DNA from: Candidatus Nitrospira neomarina
GTDB taxonomy: Bacteria > Nitrospirota > Nitrospiria > Nitrospirales > UBA8639
Direction: 5' to 3'
Assembly (NCBI RefSeq): GCF_032051675.1
Contig: NZ_CP116968.1
Location: 3,961,001-4,025,000 of the forward strand
DNA: 64,000 bases
In this document: positions 24,585-34,597 of the stretch, in pieces
Numbering within the stretch: the stretch's first letter is position 1
Layout of the letters: every line of letters starts with the position of its first letter
Notes under the pieces: model-generated
The model's database searches: none
Seen by the model: only the letters and a program-made list of their open reading frames with translations
What the model was told of the DNA's origin: nothing
Translations under genes and position numbers: made by a program

Positions 24585-26945
24585 TTAGATTAGAGGTTCA
24601 TGGAAGGCTTGAGCGGAGGGTGAGAGCGTTGAAGGGCAGACTGCCGGAAGACGAAGGTGAAACGTGGCACCTTCTCCAGGCTGGCTTTCTACAGAGATCG
24701 TCCCGCCGTGCAGTTCCACCAATTGTTTCACAATTGAGAGTCCCAACCCCAGCCCTTGCGTGCCGATTTCGGGGATCCGGTGAGCCTGGAAGAAGGGCTG
24801 AAAGAGGCTGGCTTGAGCTTCCAGAGGAATCCCTGGACCGGTATCGGAGATCGTGAGGAGGATGTGACCCGGAGGAGCGGGAGAAGCTCTCACCAGGATG
24901 CGTCCCTCTTGGGGAGAAAATTTATGGGCGTTGTGGACGAGATTGGTGACGATTTGATGGAGACGGTCCTGGTCTCCCCAGAGGGTCAAATTGTCCTCGG
25001 TGAGTTCGACCGTCAGGTGTTGGGCCTTGGTCTGGGTGAGTGGCAGTAATTCCTGCGTGACATTCTCAAGGAGTTCGAATAATGACACAGATCCATGGGC
25101 TAACCGGACGGTCCCTGCCTCAATGCGCGATAAGTCGAGAAGGTCGGCAATCATACGGGTGAGGCGATTGGCGTTCGCACTGATTCGGGTGAGGTAGAGG
25201 TGTTGGCGTTCGGCGAGCGGTCCCACCATCCCATGAAGTAGATTTTCCGTGAATCCCTTAATCGAAGTTAAGGGTGTGCGCAATTCATGAGAGCAATGTG
25301 AGAGAAATTGAGATTTCATCCGGTCAAGTTCCTTGAGACGGTGATTGGCGGCTTCCAGGTCTGTGTTGGCCTGTTGTAATGCCAGCGTTCGCTCCTGCAC
25401 TTTGTTTTCCAAACCGATGTTCAAGGCTTCGATCTCGTCATAGGCCATCGCCGTATCAAGGGCAATCGCCATTTCGTGGGCGACCGTGGATAATAAGTTT
25501 TGTTCAGCGATGGGGATGGATTTCTGGTGCGTACTCCCAACGATCAACACCCCAAGTGGTTGATTCTGACTAATCAGGGGAAGCGAGAATCCGCTTTGCG
25601 TCCCGGCTTCCACCAAGATCTGTTGAGTGGCGGGATGGCACTGACTCAGAATATCCGTGATGTCCTCTATGACGATGGATTCTTGCATGTGGAGGGTTCT
25701 GTGAAGGAGGTCCTGTGGGGCTGAGGGAATGTGGATGTTTTGAACCAATGCCGCCCACTGTTCCGACATGCCTTCTGATTGAATCTTGTGAAAGTGTTGA
25801 TGCGGTGCATCCCATACGGCTGCCCAGGCATGGTCAAAGGAAAGTGAGCTCACAATGGCTTTGAGGCCTGAGCCGATAATGGTTTCGCGGTCGAGGGTTG
25901 AGCCGATGTGGAGGGTGAGTTGATGCAGCATGGTTAATTCATCGACTCGTCGCCGGATCTCGATCAATGTATGCTCTTGTGCTAAATAGGCCTCCCGCAG
26001 TTCTTCGTGCCGTTGCTCGGCCGCTTCCAATTGTTCTTGAATGATTTTCCCCCGCTCTTGAATCTCCAGCCGATCATCCCAAAGCCTTTTTGCCAAGGGG
26101 AGAATGAGCAAGGGGAGCAGGGAGAGTCCTGCACTGACCCACCAGGGTTGATCCGGAGCAAAAACTCTTAATGTGGCGACCGTGGCCAGCCCCAATGCGA
26201 GTCCGCCAAAAATCCATCCCCGCATGGTCTGTTGCTCGGGTTCCCAGGTAAAGGCCCATTCACAATGGGGGGCACCCTCGGCGATACAGCTCCGATCCTG
26301 GATCGAGGCAGCCCGTTTTCCAAACATGCGGGCCGGGACTTCTGCAACCGTCGCCTTTGTGGTGTGGCATATCCGTTCGGCACAGCCCCGGAGATACGGG
26401 CCGAATTGTCTGTTTGTGGATTCGGACAATTGGAGCCGCATCACGGCATGGCCATTGGTGACCGATACAACCTCCGGCTTGAGCGAACCCTTGGTGAATT
26501 TTTCGACAAAGTGCGGGAAGAGCCGGTATATCTGAGCTATGGAAAAGGGCCGCCCGAGGATTTGAATAATGGGCGAAAGAAATTTTTCCCGCCCCAGATT
26601 GAAATGAAAATTCTCCTCGTGCGAGAGCTGAACAGAAAATTCGGCTAAAAACATGGCAAACTCATAGGAATAGCTATTCCAGTGGTTCTTGAGGAAATCG
26701 ACGGTCACATGATAGGTCCGGTCGGGAATCCGCTCGTTCAGCAGGGCGACCAGTGTGCGCAACGCCTCTTCTGCGGCCTCTGGTCCCTTGTGTTGTTGAA
26801 TGGCCTCTTCCAGATATTCAAGATTGGCGCGGATGGTGATTCCGCTCACATCCTGAATCGTGACACCCTGAGTATCCTTCCCGAATGGACGAAACTCCAT
26901 GAGTGGACGCTCCACAATGCGATGGGATTTTGGTAAGAGCGACAT
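24585..26945 (-). CDS. Membrane-bound sensor histidine kinase with V4R-like and GAF domains
   Basis: A 786-aa kinase. Residues about 20-230 form an N-terminal sensory part ending in DRSCIAEGAPHCEWAFTW, like V4R (4-vinyl reductase-type) small-molecule domains. Two membrane segments follow (IFGGLALGLATVATL, VSAGLSLLPLLILPL), then a coiled coil, a GAF domain (about 350-510), and a second helix leading to HisKA, SHCSHELRTPLTSIKGF with the phospho-His, and HATPase (NLVHNAHKFS, DTGPGIP, GLGLGLSIVKQL). No receiver or response regulator gene is nearby. GGGAG precedes ATG 26945, preferred to 26969. A FadL-type gene lies 94 bp upstream. Confidence 0.9.
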   Translation of the reverse strand: MSLLPKSHRIVERPLMEFRPFGKDTQGVTIQDVSGITIRANLEYLEEAIQQHKGPEAAEEALRTLVALLNERIPDRTYHVTVDFLKNHWNSYSYEFAMFLAEFSVQLSHEENFHFNLGREKFLSPIIQILGRPFSIAQIYRLFPHFVEKFTKGSLKPEVVSVTNGHAVMRLQLSESTNRQFGPYLRGCAERICHTTKATVAEVPARMFGKRAASIQDRSCIAEGAPHCEWAFTWEPEQQTMRGWIFGGLALGLATVATLRVFAPDQPWWVSAGLSLLPLLILPLAKRLWDDRLEIQERGKIIQEQLEAAEQRHEELREAYLAQEHTLIEIRRRVDELTMLHQLTLHIGSTLDRETIIGSGLKAIVSSLSFDHAWAAVWDAPHQHFHKIQSEGMSEQWAALVQNIHIPSAPQDLLHRTLHMQESIVIEDITDILSQCHPATQQILVEAGTQSGFSLPLISQNQPLGVLIVGSTHQKSIPIAEQNLLSTVAHEMAIALDTAMAYDEIEALNIGLENKVQERTLALQQANTDLEAANHRLKELDRMKSQFLSHCSHELRTPLTSIKGFTENLLHGMVGPLAERQHLYLTRISANANRLTRMIADLLDLSRIEAGTVRLAHGSVSLFELLENVTQELLPLTQTKAQHLTVELTEDNLTLWGDQDRLHQIVTNLVHNAHKFSPQEGRILVRASPAPPGHILLTISDTGPGIPLEAQASLFQPFFQAHRIPEIGTQGLGLGLSIVKQLVELHGGTISVESQPGEGATFHLRLPAVCPSTLSPSAQAFHEPLI

Positions 26946-27039
26946 GAATCTCCCTATTGAAGAGGTCAATCGGTAGAGGGACTGTAATGGAATCGGCGAA
27001 AAGGGTGAAGGGGGGGGACAAAAAATCAGGGAAGACGCA

Positions 27040-28416
27040 TTAGAAATTCATCCGCACGGACAAGGCTCCAACGTGAAGGGTGGTATCCCATTTGCCGTTT
27101 AATAGCGGTTGTTGGTTATTCTGAACATTCCGTTCATCATACAGCAACGCTTGATAGGCTAAATCCATCCCGATGGCTTTTGCACCAAAAATGTCACAGG
27201 GGAGGATCCCCAAAAATTTTCCTGGAGCATGGCAGAGAAAGCCCATCCCGGCTGAAAAAGCATTAAAATCGGAATCGGGAACCGCCGGCTCGAATGTCCG
27301 GTTGGGAATTGGGCTTTCCGATCGGACGTATCCCGTTCGAAAGGCCACATCCCAATGAGGGAGCGCAGAGGGGGAAAGGGCTTTGAATTCCGTTCCCACC
27401 ATGAGTACCCAGGCATCGCCATAGTCGCGGGGATTTTGGATGACTGCTCCATTAGAGAGTTGCAGGTTGAGGTCTTTGAATCCGGACCAATCCGCATAAT
27501 CGAGATCCACTTCCACCTTCCACTCATGTTTCGCGTTTCGAATAGGCCATCCGGCGATGGCCCACGTGTAAACATCGGGGAGTTCAATGGTCGTGGACGC
27601 ACCGGCAAGGCGGGTTCCACCGGCTAAAAAATCCCCTTTAAGGTCCAAATTGGGTCCGTTCCGATAGACAAACGCAAGATTGACGAGTGGATGGCCGTCT
27701 TGATTGCGGAAGGGTGTCCAGAGGACACTGGCGTTAAATCCCAGGGCGGTGTCAGTCCCGTTTGCTTCCAGGCTTGTCCCAGCGGGTATACCAAACGGAT
27801 TGCCTGGTGCCGCATTCTGTTGGAGTTCTGCCTGACCTTCTCCCAGAAAGCTGGCAAAGGTATAAATATCCAGCCCGCCTCCTACAGAGATATAATCATT
27901 TACCTTATAGGCGAGAGTGGGCTTGATATCAATAAGAGGAAGGGACGCTCTCGTGAGTATGGGAGAAATCAGGCTATCATCGGGGTATTCGATATTCAGC
28001 GCATACGGGGTGGTGACACCAATTCCTACGGTCCAATTCGGGAGATTGTCCAGGCCTAAGGCAGGAAGGTTTGCAGTGAGAAATAATGAACTGGGTGGGG
28101 GAGTAGAGATCGTCCCACCAACACCACCCTTCACGGTTGGTCCGAGGTCGCTTTTGAATCGAACCGTGCCTCCGATCAAGAGAGTCCCTGCATAAAATTG
28201 GATGCCTTGTAACTGGGTCATACCCGCTGGATTGTAATGCAGGGCTGAGGCATCATCGGCTTGGGCGGTAAAGGCAGCGCCTTGGCCGGTAGCGGAAGCG
28301 CCATGATCGAGAATACGAAATGCTTCAGCACGAACTGTTTGAGGAGTGATGATGGTATTGAAGAGCCCAAGGATGAGGCAAGAAACGATCAGGCGGCAGA
28401 TGATCAATGTCGTCAC
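27040..28416 (-). CDS. Outer-membrane FadL/TodX-type transport protein
   Basis: A 458-aa beta-barrel of the OmpP1/FadL family, which moves hydrophobic molecules across the outer membrane. The signal peptide (LIVSCLILGLFNTIIT) is followed by the family's N-terminal hatch: RILDHGASATGQGAAFTA and ADDASALHYNPAGMTQL with the N-P-A-G-M signature. Alternating aromatic strands run to a C-terminal aromatic residue (VGALSVRMNF), the barrel-assembly signal. The start is GTG, with AAGGAGGAGAC directly upstream. The ligand is unknown. Confidence 0.92.
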   Translation of the reverse strand: MTTLIICRLIVSCLILGLFNTIITPQTVRAEAFRILDHGASATGQGAAFTAQADDASALHYNPAGMTQLQGIQFYAGTLLIGGTVRFKSDLGPTVKGGVGGTISTPPPSSLFLTANLPALGLDNLPNWTVGIGVTTPYALNIEYPDDSLISPILTRASLPLIDIKPTLAYKVNDYISVGGGLDIYTFASFLGEGQAELQQNAAPGNPFGIPAGTSLEANGTDTALGFNASVLWTPFRNQDGHPLVNLAFVYRNGPNLDLKGDFLAGGTRLAGASTTIELPDVYTWAIAGWPIRNAKHEWKVEVDLDYADWSGFKDLNLQLSNGAVIQNPRDYGDAWVLMVGTEFKALSPSALPHWDVAFRTGYVRSESPIPNRTFEPAVPDSDFNAFSAGMGFLCHAPGKFLGILPCDIFGAKAIGMDLAYQALLYDERNVQNNQQPLLNGKWDTTLHVGALSVRMNF

Positions 28417-28656
28417 GTCTCCTCCTTGAGAACGGGGAACCGATCGAATTTCCGGGGAAGTCTATGAAAAACAAGAGAAGATAGCAATCTTGATCAGGGA
28501 GGAGCAACGAGTGACAATAGCGAAAGTGATACCTCCCGACCGGGGATCGCGGACTTCCTCTCTGTTTTTCGAAGAAGTTTGATTCATGCAGAGGGATTCC
28601 TTCAGAGAAATTCTGTTCCCGAAGTCGGACAGGTGAACGCTGAAAAGGAGAATGGC

Positions 28657-29055
28657 ATGCGGGTGAAAAAACTGTTGCATACGAGAATGCGGGTGAGTGA
28701 CATGGAGCAGACGCTAGGCTTTTATCGAGAGGTCCTTGGGCTGGAAGTCGTGGAGCAAAAGGTGTCGCCACGAGGTTCGCATCTGGCATTTTTGGCTGTC
28801 CCCAATAGTGAGGAATTGATTGAGTTGTGCAGTTTTCCGAGTAGCGGGACGGTCAAGGTTCAAGAGGATCTCGTGCATTTGGCCTTTGAAGTGGAGGATT
28901 TGGAACAGACGATTCAGGAACTCCAAGCCAAAGGTGTGCCGATCACGGATGGCCCCACCCAATCTTCATCCGGCAGCCGGCTTATTTTTATCGATGCGCC
29001 GGATGGCTATGAAATTGAGTTGATACAACGGCCCGAGGGCGTCGCCATCGTCTGA
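28657..29055 (+). CDS. Glyoxalase I-like metalloenzyme (VOC superfamily)
   Basis: A 132-aa vicinal-oxygen-chelate protein close to lactoylglutathione lyase. Predicted metal ligands are His in KLLHTRMRV, Glu in EELIELCSF, His in EDLVHLAFEV and Glu in YEIELIQRP, the GloA set. RMRVSDMEQTLGFYREVLGL is the N-terminal VOC motif. AAGGAG precedes the ATG at 28657 by 7 nt; the frame is open upstream to 28579 but without a signal. It lies 24 bp before uvrC on the same strand. Glyoxalase I activity is likely but not certain. Confidence 0.85.
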   Translation: MRVKKLLHTRMRVSDMEQTLGFYREVLGLEVVEQKVSPRGSHLAFLAVPNSEELIELCSFPSSGTVKVQEDLVHLAFEVEDLEQTIQELQAKGVPITDGPTQSSSGSRLIFIDAPDGYEIELIQRPEGVAIV

Positions 29056-29081
29056 TGATTAAGGTGGCAAAATAAGAGGTG

Positions 29082-30821
29082 ATGGATACACCCATGCGGA
29101 CTTCTCAGGTCCTCTCCGACCAACCCGGTCGCTTGAGTGGAATATTGAATAATCTTCCCAAGCAACCAGGGGTCTATCTTTTTAAGGATCGACGAGGCGA
29201 CATTATCTATATTGGAAAAGCCGCCGTGTTATCGGACCGGGTGCGATCATATTTTCAACATGCATCCGATCTCACGCCTAAAAACCGGGTGCTGTATTCG
29301 CAGATCGCGGAATTGGAAACGATCGTCACCCACTCGGAATTCGAAGCCCTCATTTTAGAAAGTAATCTGATCAAGCGGCATCGCCCACGGTTTAATGTGG
29401 TCCTCAGGGACGATAAACAATACCCCTATCTCCGGTTGCCGATTCACGATGATTTCCCGAGGCTGTCGATAGTCCGCCGGGTTAAACAGGACAAGGCGTT
29501 ATATTTTGGTCCGTATGTCCCCACGGGAGCTATGCGCGACACCCTGAAAGTTATTCGCAAGGTGTTCCCCCTGGCCACCTGCACGATCGATATTAATGGA
29601 AGCGCCGAGCGGGCATGCCTGGAATTTGAAATCAAGCGTTGCATGGCTCCTTGCACGGGAAATCAGACGAAGGAAGCCTATCATCAGATTGTGAAGCAGG
29701 TTCGTTGGTTTTTAGAAGGACGGGACACGGAATTGCTCGAGTCCTTACGATCAGCCATGCAGGACGCGTCGGAGCGGGAAGCGTTTGAAGAAGCCGCTCG
29801 GCTGCGTGATCAAATAGGGAACATTGAGCGGATGTTGGCTAAACAACGGGTGGCACAAATAAACGCCCGGGAGCAGGATATCGTGGGATTGGCCAGAATG
29901 GGAGGGGCCGTGGATGTCCAGATGCTGTTTGTGCGAGGCGGCCTGTTGATCGGCCGTCGGGATTTTTTCTGGTCAGACGCTCACGGCGTCACGGATGAAG
30001 AACTGGTGAGGTCGACCCTCGAACAGTTTTATGCCAAAACAGTCGTGCCTCCCAAAGAGGTGTTGCTTCCTGTGGGTTTTGACGATCAATCGCTCGTCCA
30101 GCGGTGGCTGTCCGAGAAAAAAGAGAAAGCCGTTCGTGTGCTGGTTCCTGAGCGAGGGGTTAAATATGAATTACTCCAGCTCGCACAGGAAAATGCGGCG
30201 GTATCTCTGAACGAACATCTTCGGGTGCAAACCGAATCCAGTGAGTCGGTGGAAGAACTTCAATCGCTCTTAACGCTGCCACAGATTCCGACCCGCATTG
30301 AATGCTTTGATATCTCCAATACCATGGGGACTTATTCAGTGGCGTCCATGGTGGTTTGGGAACAGGGCAGAATGAAGAAGTCAGATTATCGGCGATTTCG
30401 GATTAAAACGGTGGAAGGAGCCAACGACTTTGCGAGTATGCATGAAGTGGTGAAACGCCGATATGGCGGATCGTTGGCCAACAAACCAGGGAAGATCTTG
30501 CCGGAGCCGGACCTGGTGGTGATTGATGGTGGAGCCGGACAATTAGGCGCGGCCATGGAAGCGATGGCGGCCGTTGGTCTCTCACGGGTCGCGATTTGTG
30601 GGTTAGCCAAAGCGAAGGGTGACAAAGACGAACGGATTTTTCTGCCGGGTCGGAAGACGCCCATCATACTGCCCCTGAAATCACCGGCAACACGGCTGGT
30701 CCAAACCATTCGAGATGAAGCCCATCGCTTTGCAATCACCTTTCATCGCAAGCTGCGGGGTGACGCGATGATTCCTCTTCCTTCCCTGCGTTCCGCCAAA
30801 TCTTCGAAGGGGAGTTCCTAG
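29082..30821 (+). CDS. uvrC: UvrC excinuclease subunit without C-terminal HhH domain
   Basis: A 579-aa nucleotide-excision-repair nuclease that makes both incisions with UvrAB. GIY-YIG domain: PGVYLFKDRRGDIIYIGKA (about residue 30). UVR motif: AFEEAARLRDQIGNIERML. RNase H-like domain: IECFDISNTMGTYSVASMV, VVIDGGAGQLGAAMEA and DEAHRFAITFHRKLRG (Asp, Asp, His). Normal UvrC continues into two helix-hairpin-helix motifs (D-I-P-G-I-G-P type); this chain stops about 20 residues after the His motif. The downstream 100 bp shows no HhH-coding frame. GTG 29079 and ATG 29082 or 29094 are possible starts. Confidence 0.92.
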   Translation: MDTPMRTSQVLSDQPGRLSGILNNLPKQPGVYLFKDRRGDIIYIGKAAVLSDRVRSYFQHASDLTPKNRVLYSQIAELETIVTHSEFEALILESNLIKRHRPRFNVVLRDDKQYPYLRLPIHDDFPRLSIVRRVKQDKALYFGPYVPTGAMRDTLKVIRKVFPLATCTIDINGSAERACLEFEIKRCMAPCTGNQTKEAYHQIVKQVRWFLEGRDTELLESLRSAMQDASEREAFEEAARLRDQIGNIERMLAKQRVAQINAREQDIVGLARMGGAVDVQMLFVRGGLLIGRRDFFWSDAHGVTDEELVRSTLEQFYAKTVVPPKEVLLPVGFDDQSLVQRWLSEKKEKAVRVLVPERGVKYELLQLAQENAAVSLNEHLRVQTESSESVEELQSLLTLPQIPTRIECFDISNTMGTYSVASMVVWEQGRMKKSDYRRFRIKTVEGANDFASMHEVVKRRYGGSLANKPGKILPEPDLVVIDGGAGQLGAAMEAMAAVGLSRVAICGLAKAKGDKDERIFLPGRKTPIILPLKSPATRLVQTIRDEAHRFAITFHRKLRGDAMIPLPSLRSAKSSKGSS

Positions 30822-30908
30822 CTGGTCCTTCCCCAGAGTACAGTGGTGGTGTCGGCTATGGTTGTCGATGCGCACCAATTCCCGCAAAATGTGATCGGGG
30901 ACTTCTTT

Positions 30909-31100
30909 GGGAGTGTTGAATAATAAGGATGTTCAAGGGCAAATTGGCCCAGGATTAGCTTACGCATCAAAGGCTCCGGGTCAATTCAAAAAAGTCCCTC
31001 CAGCAAGGCCGCAGCCGTTTTGACGCGCGGAGCGTACGCTGAGTACGTGAGCACGGGAAAATGGCGAGAACGCCGCTGGTGGATTTTTTCAACAGACCCT
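30909..31100 (+). repeat. 190-bp dispersed repeat, copy B
   Basis: Runs from GGGAGTGTTGAATAA to TTTTTTCAACAGACCC. It shares with copies A and C the blocks TTCAAAAAAGT, the palindromic GTAC...GTACGTGAGCACGG hairpin and ATGGCGAGAACGCCGCTGG, but is more diverged. The hairpin loop differs (GCTGA against TTCC). It lies in the gap after uvrC; the rest of 30822-31362 holds no gene I can support. Confidence 0.75.
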
Positions 31101-31362
31101 CTTTGAAAACAGGTGCGGGCAGATTTCCGAACTGCTGCCTAGGAATCTTGATTGGAGCAAGTGGGTTTTTCGTTTCCTTGAAAAAAATGAGATGGCTGTG
31201 ATGAGAGTAGGAGGAAAATATGTGTTTTCTTAAGGTTGTATTGTCCTGTTGTCCATTGTTCGACGAACATGAGGCGTCCCCTTCTCCGCTTTGAAATATT
31301 TAAGGTCTGTGAGGGCCTCACCGATGGATACATACATCACGTTTAACGAGGAGGTATGACGG

Positions 31363-31611
31363 ATGCAATGCCCTCGATGTCAGGGAACCATGATCGTCGA
31401 TCACTTTGTGGATTTGGCCACGAGTGGCGAGATTTGGATGCCTGGCTGGCGGTGCTTGATGTGTGGCGAAATCGTTGATCCCCTCATTGAGCATCATCGT
31501 CAACTCCAGCGTGAACATCAGGAAGTGGTTGGTGCCATTTCCGGATCAACCGCTCGTCCTCCCTCACCCCTTTCCGTAAAGTCGCGCAAGGCGAATAAGC
31601 GGTCCTTCTAA
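31363..31611 (+). CDS. Small zinc-ribbon protein
   Basis: An 82-aa protein with two CxxC knuckles: MQCPRCQGTMIV at residue 3 and WRCLMCGEIVDPLIEHH near residue 31, forming one zinc ribbon; a basic Ser/Pro-rich tail follows (SKVKSRKANKRSF type). AGGAGG lies upstream of the ATG with good spacing. Similar small zinc ribbons occur widely in this kind of genome; the function is unknown. It stands alone between the repeat and leuS. Confidence 0.75.
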   Translation: MQCPRCQGTMIVDHFVDLATSGEIWMPGWRCLMCGEIVDPLIEHHRQLQREHQEVVGAISGSTARPPSPLSVKSRKANKRSF

Positions 31612-31923
31612 CCGTTCTGTTTTTCCCTTTTCCCTGTGCATTTATGTGCGATCCTATGATCTGAACGGCCTCCTTGCGATTTGCTTGTGGGGTGGGTTTC
31701 TCTATGCTAGATTCCTCAGGATGCTGTTGAAAATGCAGCGTTTCTGATCGTCAAATCTGGAGGCAAGCACCCGCACGAGTTTCCGAATTTCTTTATCTCA
31801 TTTGACACGGAAGAAGTGTTTTCCCATACCGACATTTCATCGGACCTGTGACGAGGAAGCCGGGATGTATTTGTGGCGTAATCATCGAGGCGATCACCGT
31901 ATTTTCTTTTATAAGGCATAAGC
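31612..31923. other. Intergenic region upstream of leuS
   Basis: About 310 bp. It should hold the leuS promoter, but I cannot point to a clear -35/-10 pair. No T-box specifier hairpin, terminator or open frame with a ribosome binding site was seen. Confidence 0.4.
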
Positions 31924-34554
31924 ATGGCGCATACGTACGATCATCGGGCTGTTGAAGCAAAGTGGCAGGCATATTGGGCTCAATCCGGAACTTTCCGGGT
32001 TCAGGAGGATTCGGACAAGCCCAAATATTATTGTTTGGAGATGTTTCCCTATCCCTCGGGCCGGATACACATGGGCCATGTGCGCGTCTATGCCATCGGG
32101 GATGTCGTGGCCCGCTATAAGACGATGCGCGGGTATAACGTGTTGCATCCAATGGGATGGGATGCTTTCGGATTGCCCGCAGAGAATGCCGCAATTGAGA
32201 AAGGGGTGCACCCCAACGTCTGGACTCAAGAAAATGTGGCCTATATGAAAGGGCAACTCCAGCGGATGGGTCTGTCTTATGATTGGGATCGGGAGGTGAA
32301 TACGTCTCAGCCTGAATATTATCGCTGGAATCAGTGGATCTTTGTGAAAATGGTTGAGCGTGGATTGGCGTATCGAAAACGCTCGGCAGTAAATTGGTGT
32401 CTTTCTTGTGAGACTGTCTTGGCCAATGAACAGGTCTTGGAGAAAGAAGGAAAAGACGGAGGGGTGTGCTGGCGATGCGAGTCGGTCGTTATTCAAAAAG
32501 AATTGGAGCAGTGGTTCTTTCGTATTACATCCTATGCACAGGAATTGTTGGACGGCTGTGAAAGGTTGGGGACCTGGCCGGCTCGTGTGCTGGCCATGCA
32601 GCGGCATTGGATCGGGCGGAGCGAGGGAGTGGAGCTGGATTTTCCCTTAGCGGAGACCGTAGCCGGGCTACAGGCGATCCGGGTGTTTACCACCAGACCG
32701 GATACCATTCATGGCGCGACCTTCATGAGCCTTGCTCCGGAATCGCCCCTGGTCGAACAATTGATAGCCGGAATACCTGAGGCCGCCGGTGTTCGAGAGT
32801 TTGTGACTCGCGTGTCTAGGGTGGACAAAGCGACGCGTACGGCCGCGGACAGGGCAAAAGAAGGCGTGTTTACCGGCGCCTACGCCATCAATCCGTTTAC
32901 CAAGGAACGTATTCCGATTTGGGTGGCCAATTTTGTGTTGTATGAATATGGGACGGGGGCGATTATGGCCGTTCCCGCGCATGACCAGCGAGATTTTGAA
33001 TTCGCGAAAACCTATGACATCCCCGTTCGGCTGGTGATTCAAGACCCGGAAGGCCGACTGGGCACTGAAGCCCTGGAATCGGCGTATGAAGAACAGGATG
33101 CCGCCGGACTCCTGGTGAACTCGGGGAATTTTTCCGGCATGTCCGTGTCGCAGGCCAAACAGGCCATCGGCGAATATGTGGAAACACAGGGATGGGGAAA
33201 GCGAACCATCAATTTCCGGTTACGAGATTGGGGCATCTCCAGGCAACGCTATTGGGGGACGCCCATTCCGATGTTGTATTGTGATCGCTGTGGCATTGTC
33301 CCGGTTCCCGAAGGCGACCTGCCGGTGCTGCTGCCTGACGATGTGCCGTTCACCGGAAAAGGTGGGTCTCCGCTTAAGGAATCTCCGTCGTTTTCACAAA
33401 CCACGTGTCCTACATGTGGCGGTCCGGCACGCCGGGAAACCGATACCATGGATACCTTTGTGGATTCGTCCTGGTATTTCCTTCGTTATTGCTCGCCAAA
33501 AGACACTACACAAGCGGTGAATCCCCAAGCCGCACACCATTGGATGGCGGTAGACCAATATGTCGGCGGAATCGAGCATGCGGTGTTGCATCTCTTGTAT
33601 GCGCGCTTTTTTACCAAAGTCTTACGGGACCTGGGTCTCACAACGGCTGATGAACCCTTCATCCATTTGCTCACCCAGGGCATGGTGACCAAAGAAACCT
33701 ACTGGTGCGAAGAGCATCGATGGATGCTTCCCACCGAAATCAAAAAAGAGGGCGAGCGGCGGGTCTGTATTCACTGTGGGCGGAGTATTGTGACAGGCCG
33801 TACTGAGAAGATGTCCAAGTCTAAAAAGAATATCGCTTCCCCTGAGGACTTGTGCGATCGCTATGGGGCGGACACGGCCAGAATGTTTTCGTTGTTTGCC
33901 GCACCACCGGAAAAGGATTTGGAATGGAGCGATACCGGGGTGGAAGGGTGCTATCGGTTTCTCAACCGGGTCTGGCGGTTGGTGCAGGATCTTCTTCCGG
34001 TCGTGAATGGGGTGGCTTCCAATCAGGGGTCCGGCGAGTCGGTGCTTCTCCCTCAATTGCAGCGGGCGACGCATCAGACGATTAAAAAGGTCACAGAAGA
34101 TTTTGAGCGGGGGTTTCAATTTAACACGGCCATTGCGGCTCTTATGGAATTTGTGAATGAGTTGTATAAGTTCTGGAAAGAATTTCCTGGGGAGACCTTA
34201 ACTGCCGGCGAGCGAGCCGGGTGGCAAACCACGCTGGAAACGTTAGTGGTGTTGCTGGCACCCTTTGCTCCGCACGTGACTGAGGAGTTGTGGGAACTCT
34301 TAGGAAAGCGCCCGGGGATGAGCCGGCAGGCGTGGCCGGACTTTGATCCCGTTCTGGTGGCCAGCGCCGAATGGACGATTCCTCTACAAGTGAATGGCAA
34401 ACTTCGGAGTAAGATCGTAGTTCCAGCCGGTTCGACAAAGGAGCAGATCATTGCCGGCGCTCAGGCGGATCCTAAATTGGTGGAATGGTTACAAGGCAAG
34501 GTCGCTCGCAAAATTATCTATGTGGAACAAAAGCTGGTGAATTTTGTCATCTAA
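31924..34554 (+). CDS. leuS: Leucyl-tRNA synthetase
   Basis: An 876-aa class I aminoacyl-tRNA synthetase charging tRNA-Leu. HIGH box: [13 protein letters not shown] near residue 40. Zinc motif region: [13 protein letters not shown] with CWRCESVV. Editing (CP1) domain: [14 protein letters not shown] and [13 protein letters not shown] second zinc-like pair ([19 protein letters not shown]) is followed by [14 protein letters not shown] and KMSKSKKN near residue 625. The anticodon-binding domain ends at [16 protein letters not shown]. Full length. AAGG precedes the ATG. The lptE-like gene follows at once. Confidence 0.97.
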   Translation: MAHTYDHRAVEAKWQAYWAQSGTFRVQEDSDKPKYYCLEMFPYPSGRIHMGHVRVYAIGDVVARYKTMRGYNVLHPMGWDAFGLPAENAAIEKGVHPNVWTQENVAYMKGQLQRMGLSYDWDREVNTSQPEYYRWNQWIFVKMVERGLAYRKRSAVNWCLSCETVLANEQVLEKEGKDGGVCWRCESVVIQKELEQWFFRITSYAQELLDGCERLGTWPARVLAMQRHWIGRSEGVELDFPLAETVAGLQAIRVFTTRPDTIHGATFMSLAPESPLVEQLIAGIPEAAGVREFVTRVSRVDKATRTAADRAKEGVFTGAYAINPFTKERIPIWVANFVLYEYGTGAIMAVPAHDQRDFEFAKTYDIPVRLVIQDPEGRLGTEALESAYEEQDAAGLLVNSGNFSGMSVSQAKQAIGEYVETQGWGKRTINFRLRDWGISRQRYWGTPIPMLYCDRCGIVPVPEGDLPVLLPDDVPFTGKGGSPLKESPSFSQTTCPTCGGPARRETDTMDTFVDSSWYFLRYCSPKDTTQAVNPQAAHHWMAVDQYVGGIEHAVLHLLYARFFTKVLRDLGLTTADEPFIHLLTQGMVTKETYWCEEHRWMLPTEIKKEGERRVCIHCGRSIVTGRTEKMSKSKKNIASPEDLCDRYGADTARMFSLFAAPPEKDLEWSDTGVEGCYRFLNRVWRLVQDLLPVVNGVASNQGSGESVLLPQLQRATHQTIKKVTEDFERGFQFNTAIAALMEFVNELYKFWKEFPGETLTAGERAGWQTTLETLVVLLAPFAPHVTEELWELLGKRPGMSRQAWPDFDPVLVASAEWTIPLQVNGKLRSKIVVPAGSTKEQIIAGAQADPKLVEWLQGKVARKIIYVEQKLVNFVI

Positions 34555-34597
34555 CTCAGGCCCACCGGGTTGGCTCCTTCAGCGGGTGAGATTCCTG

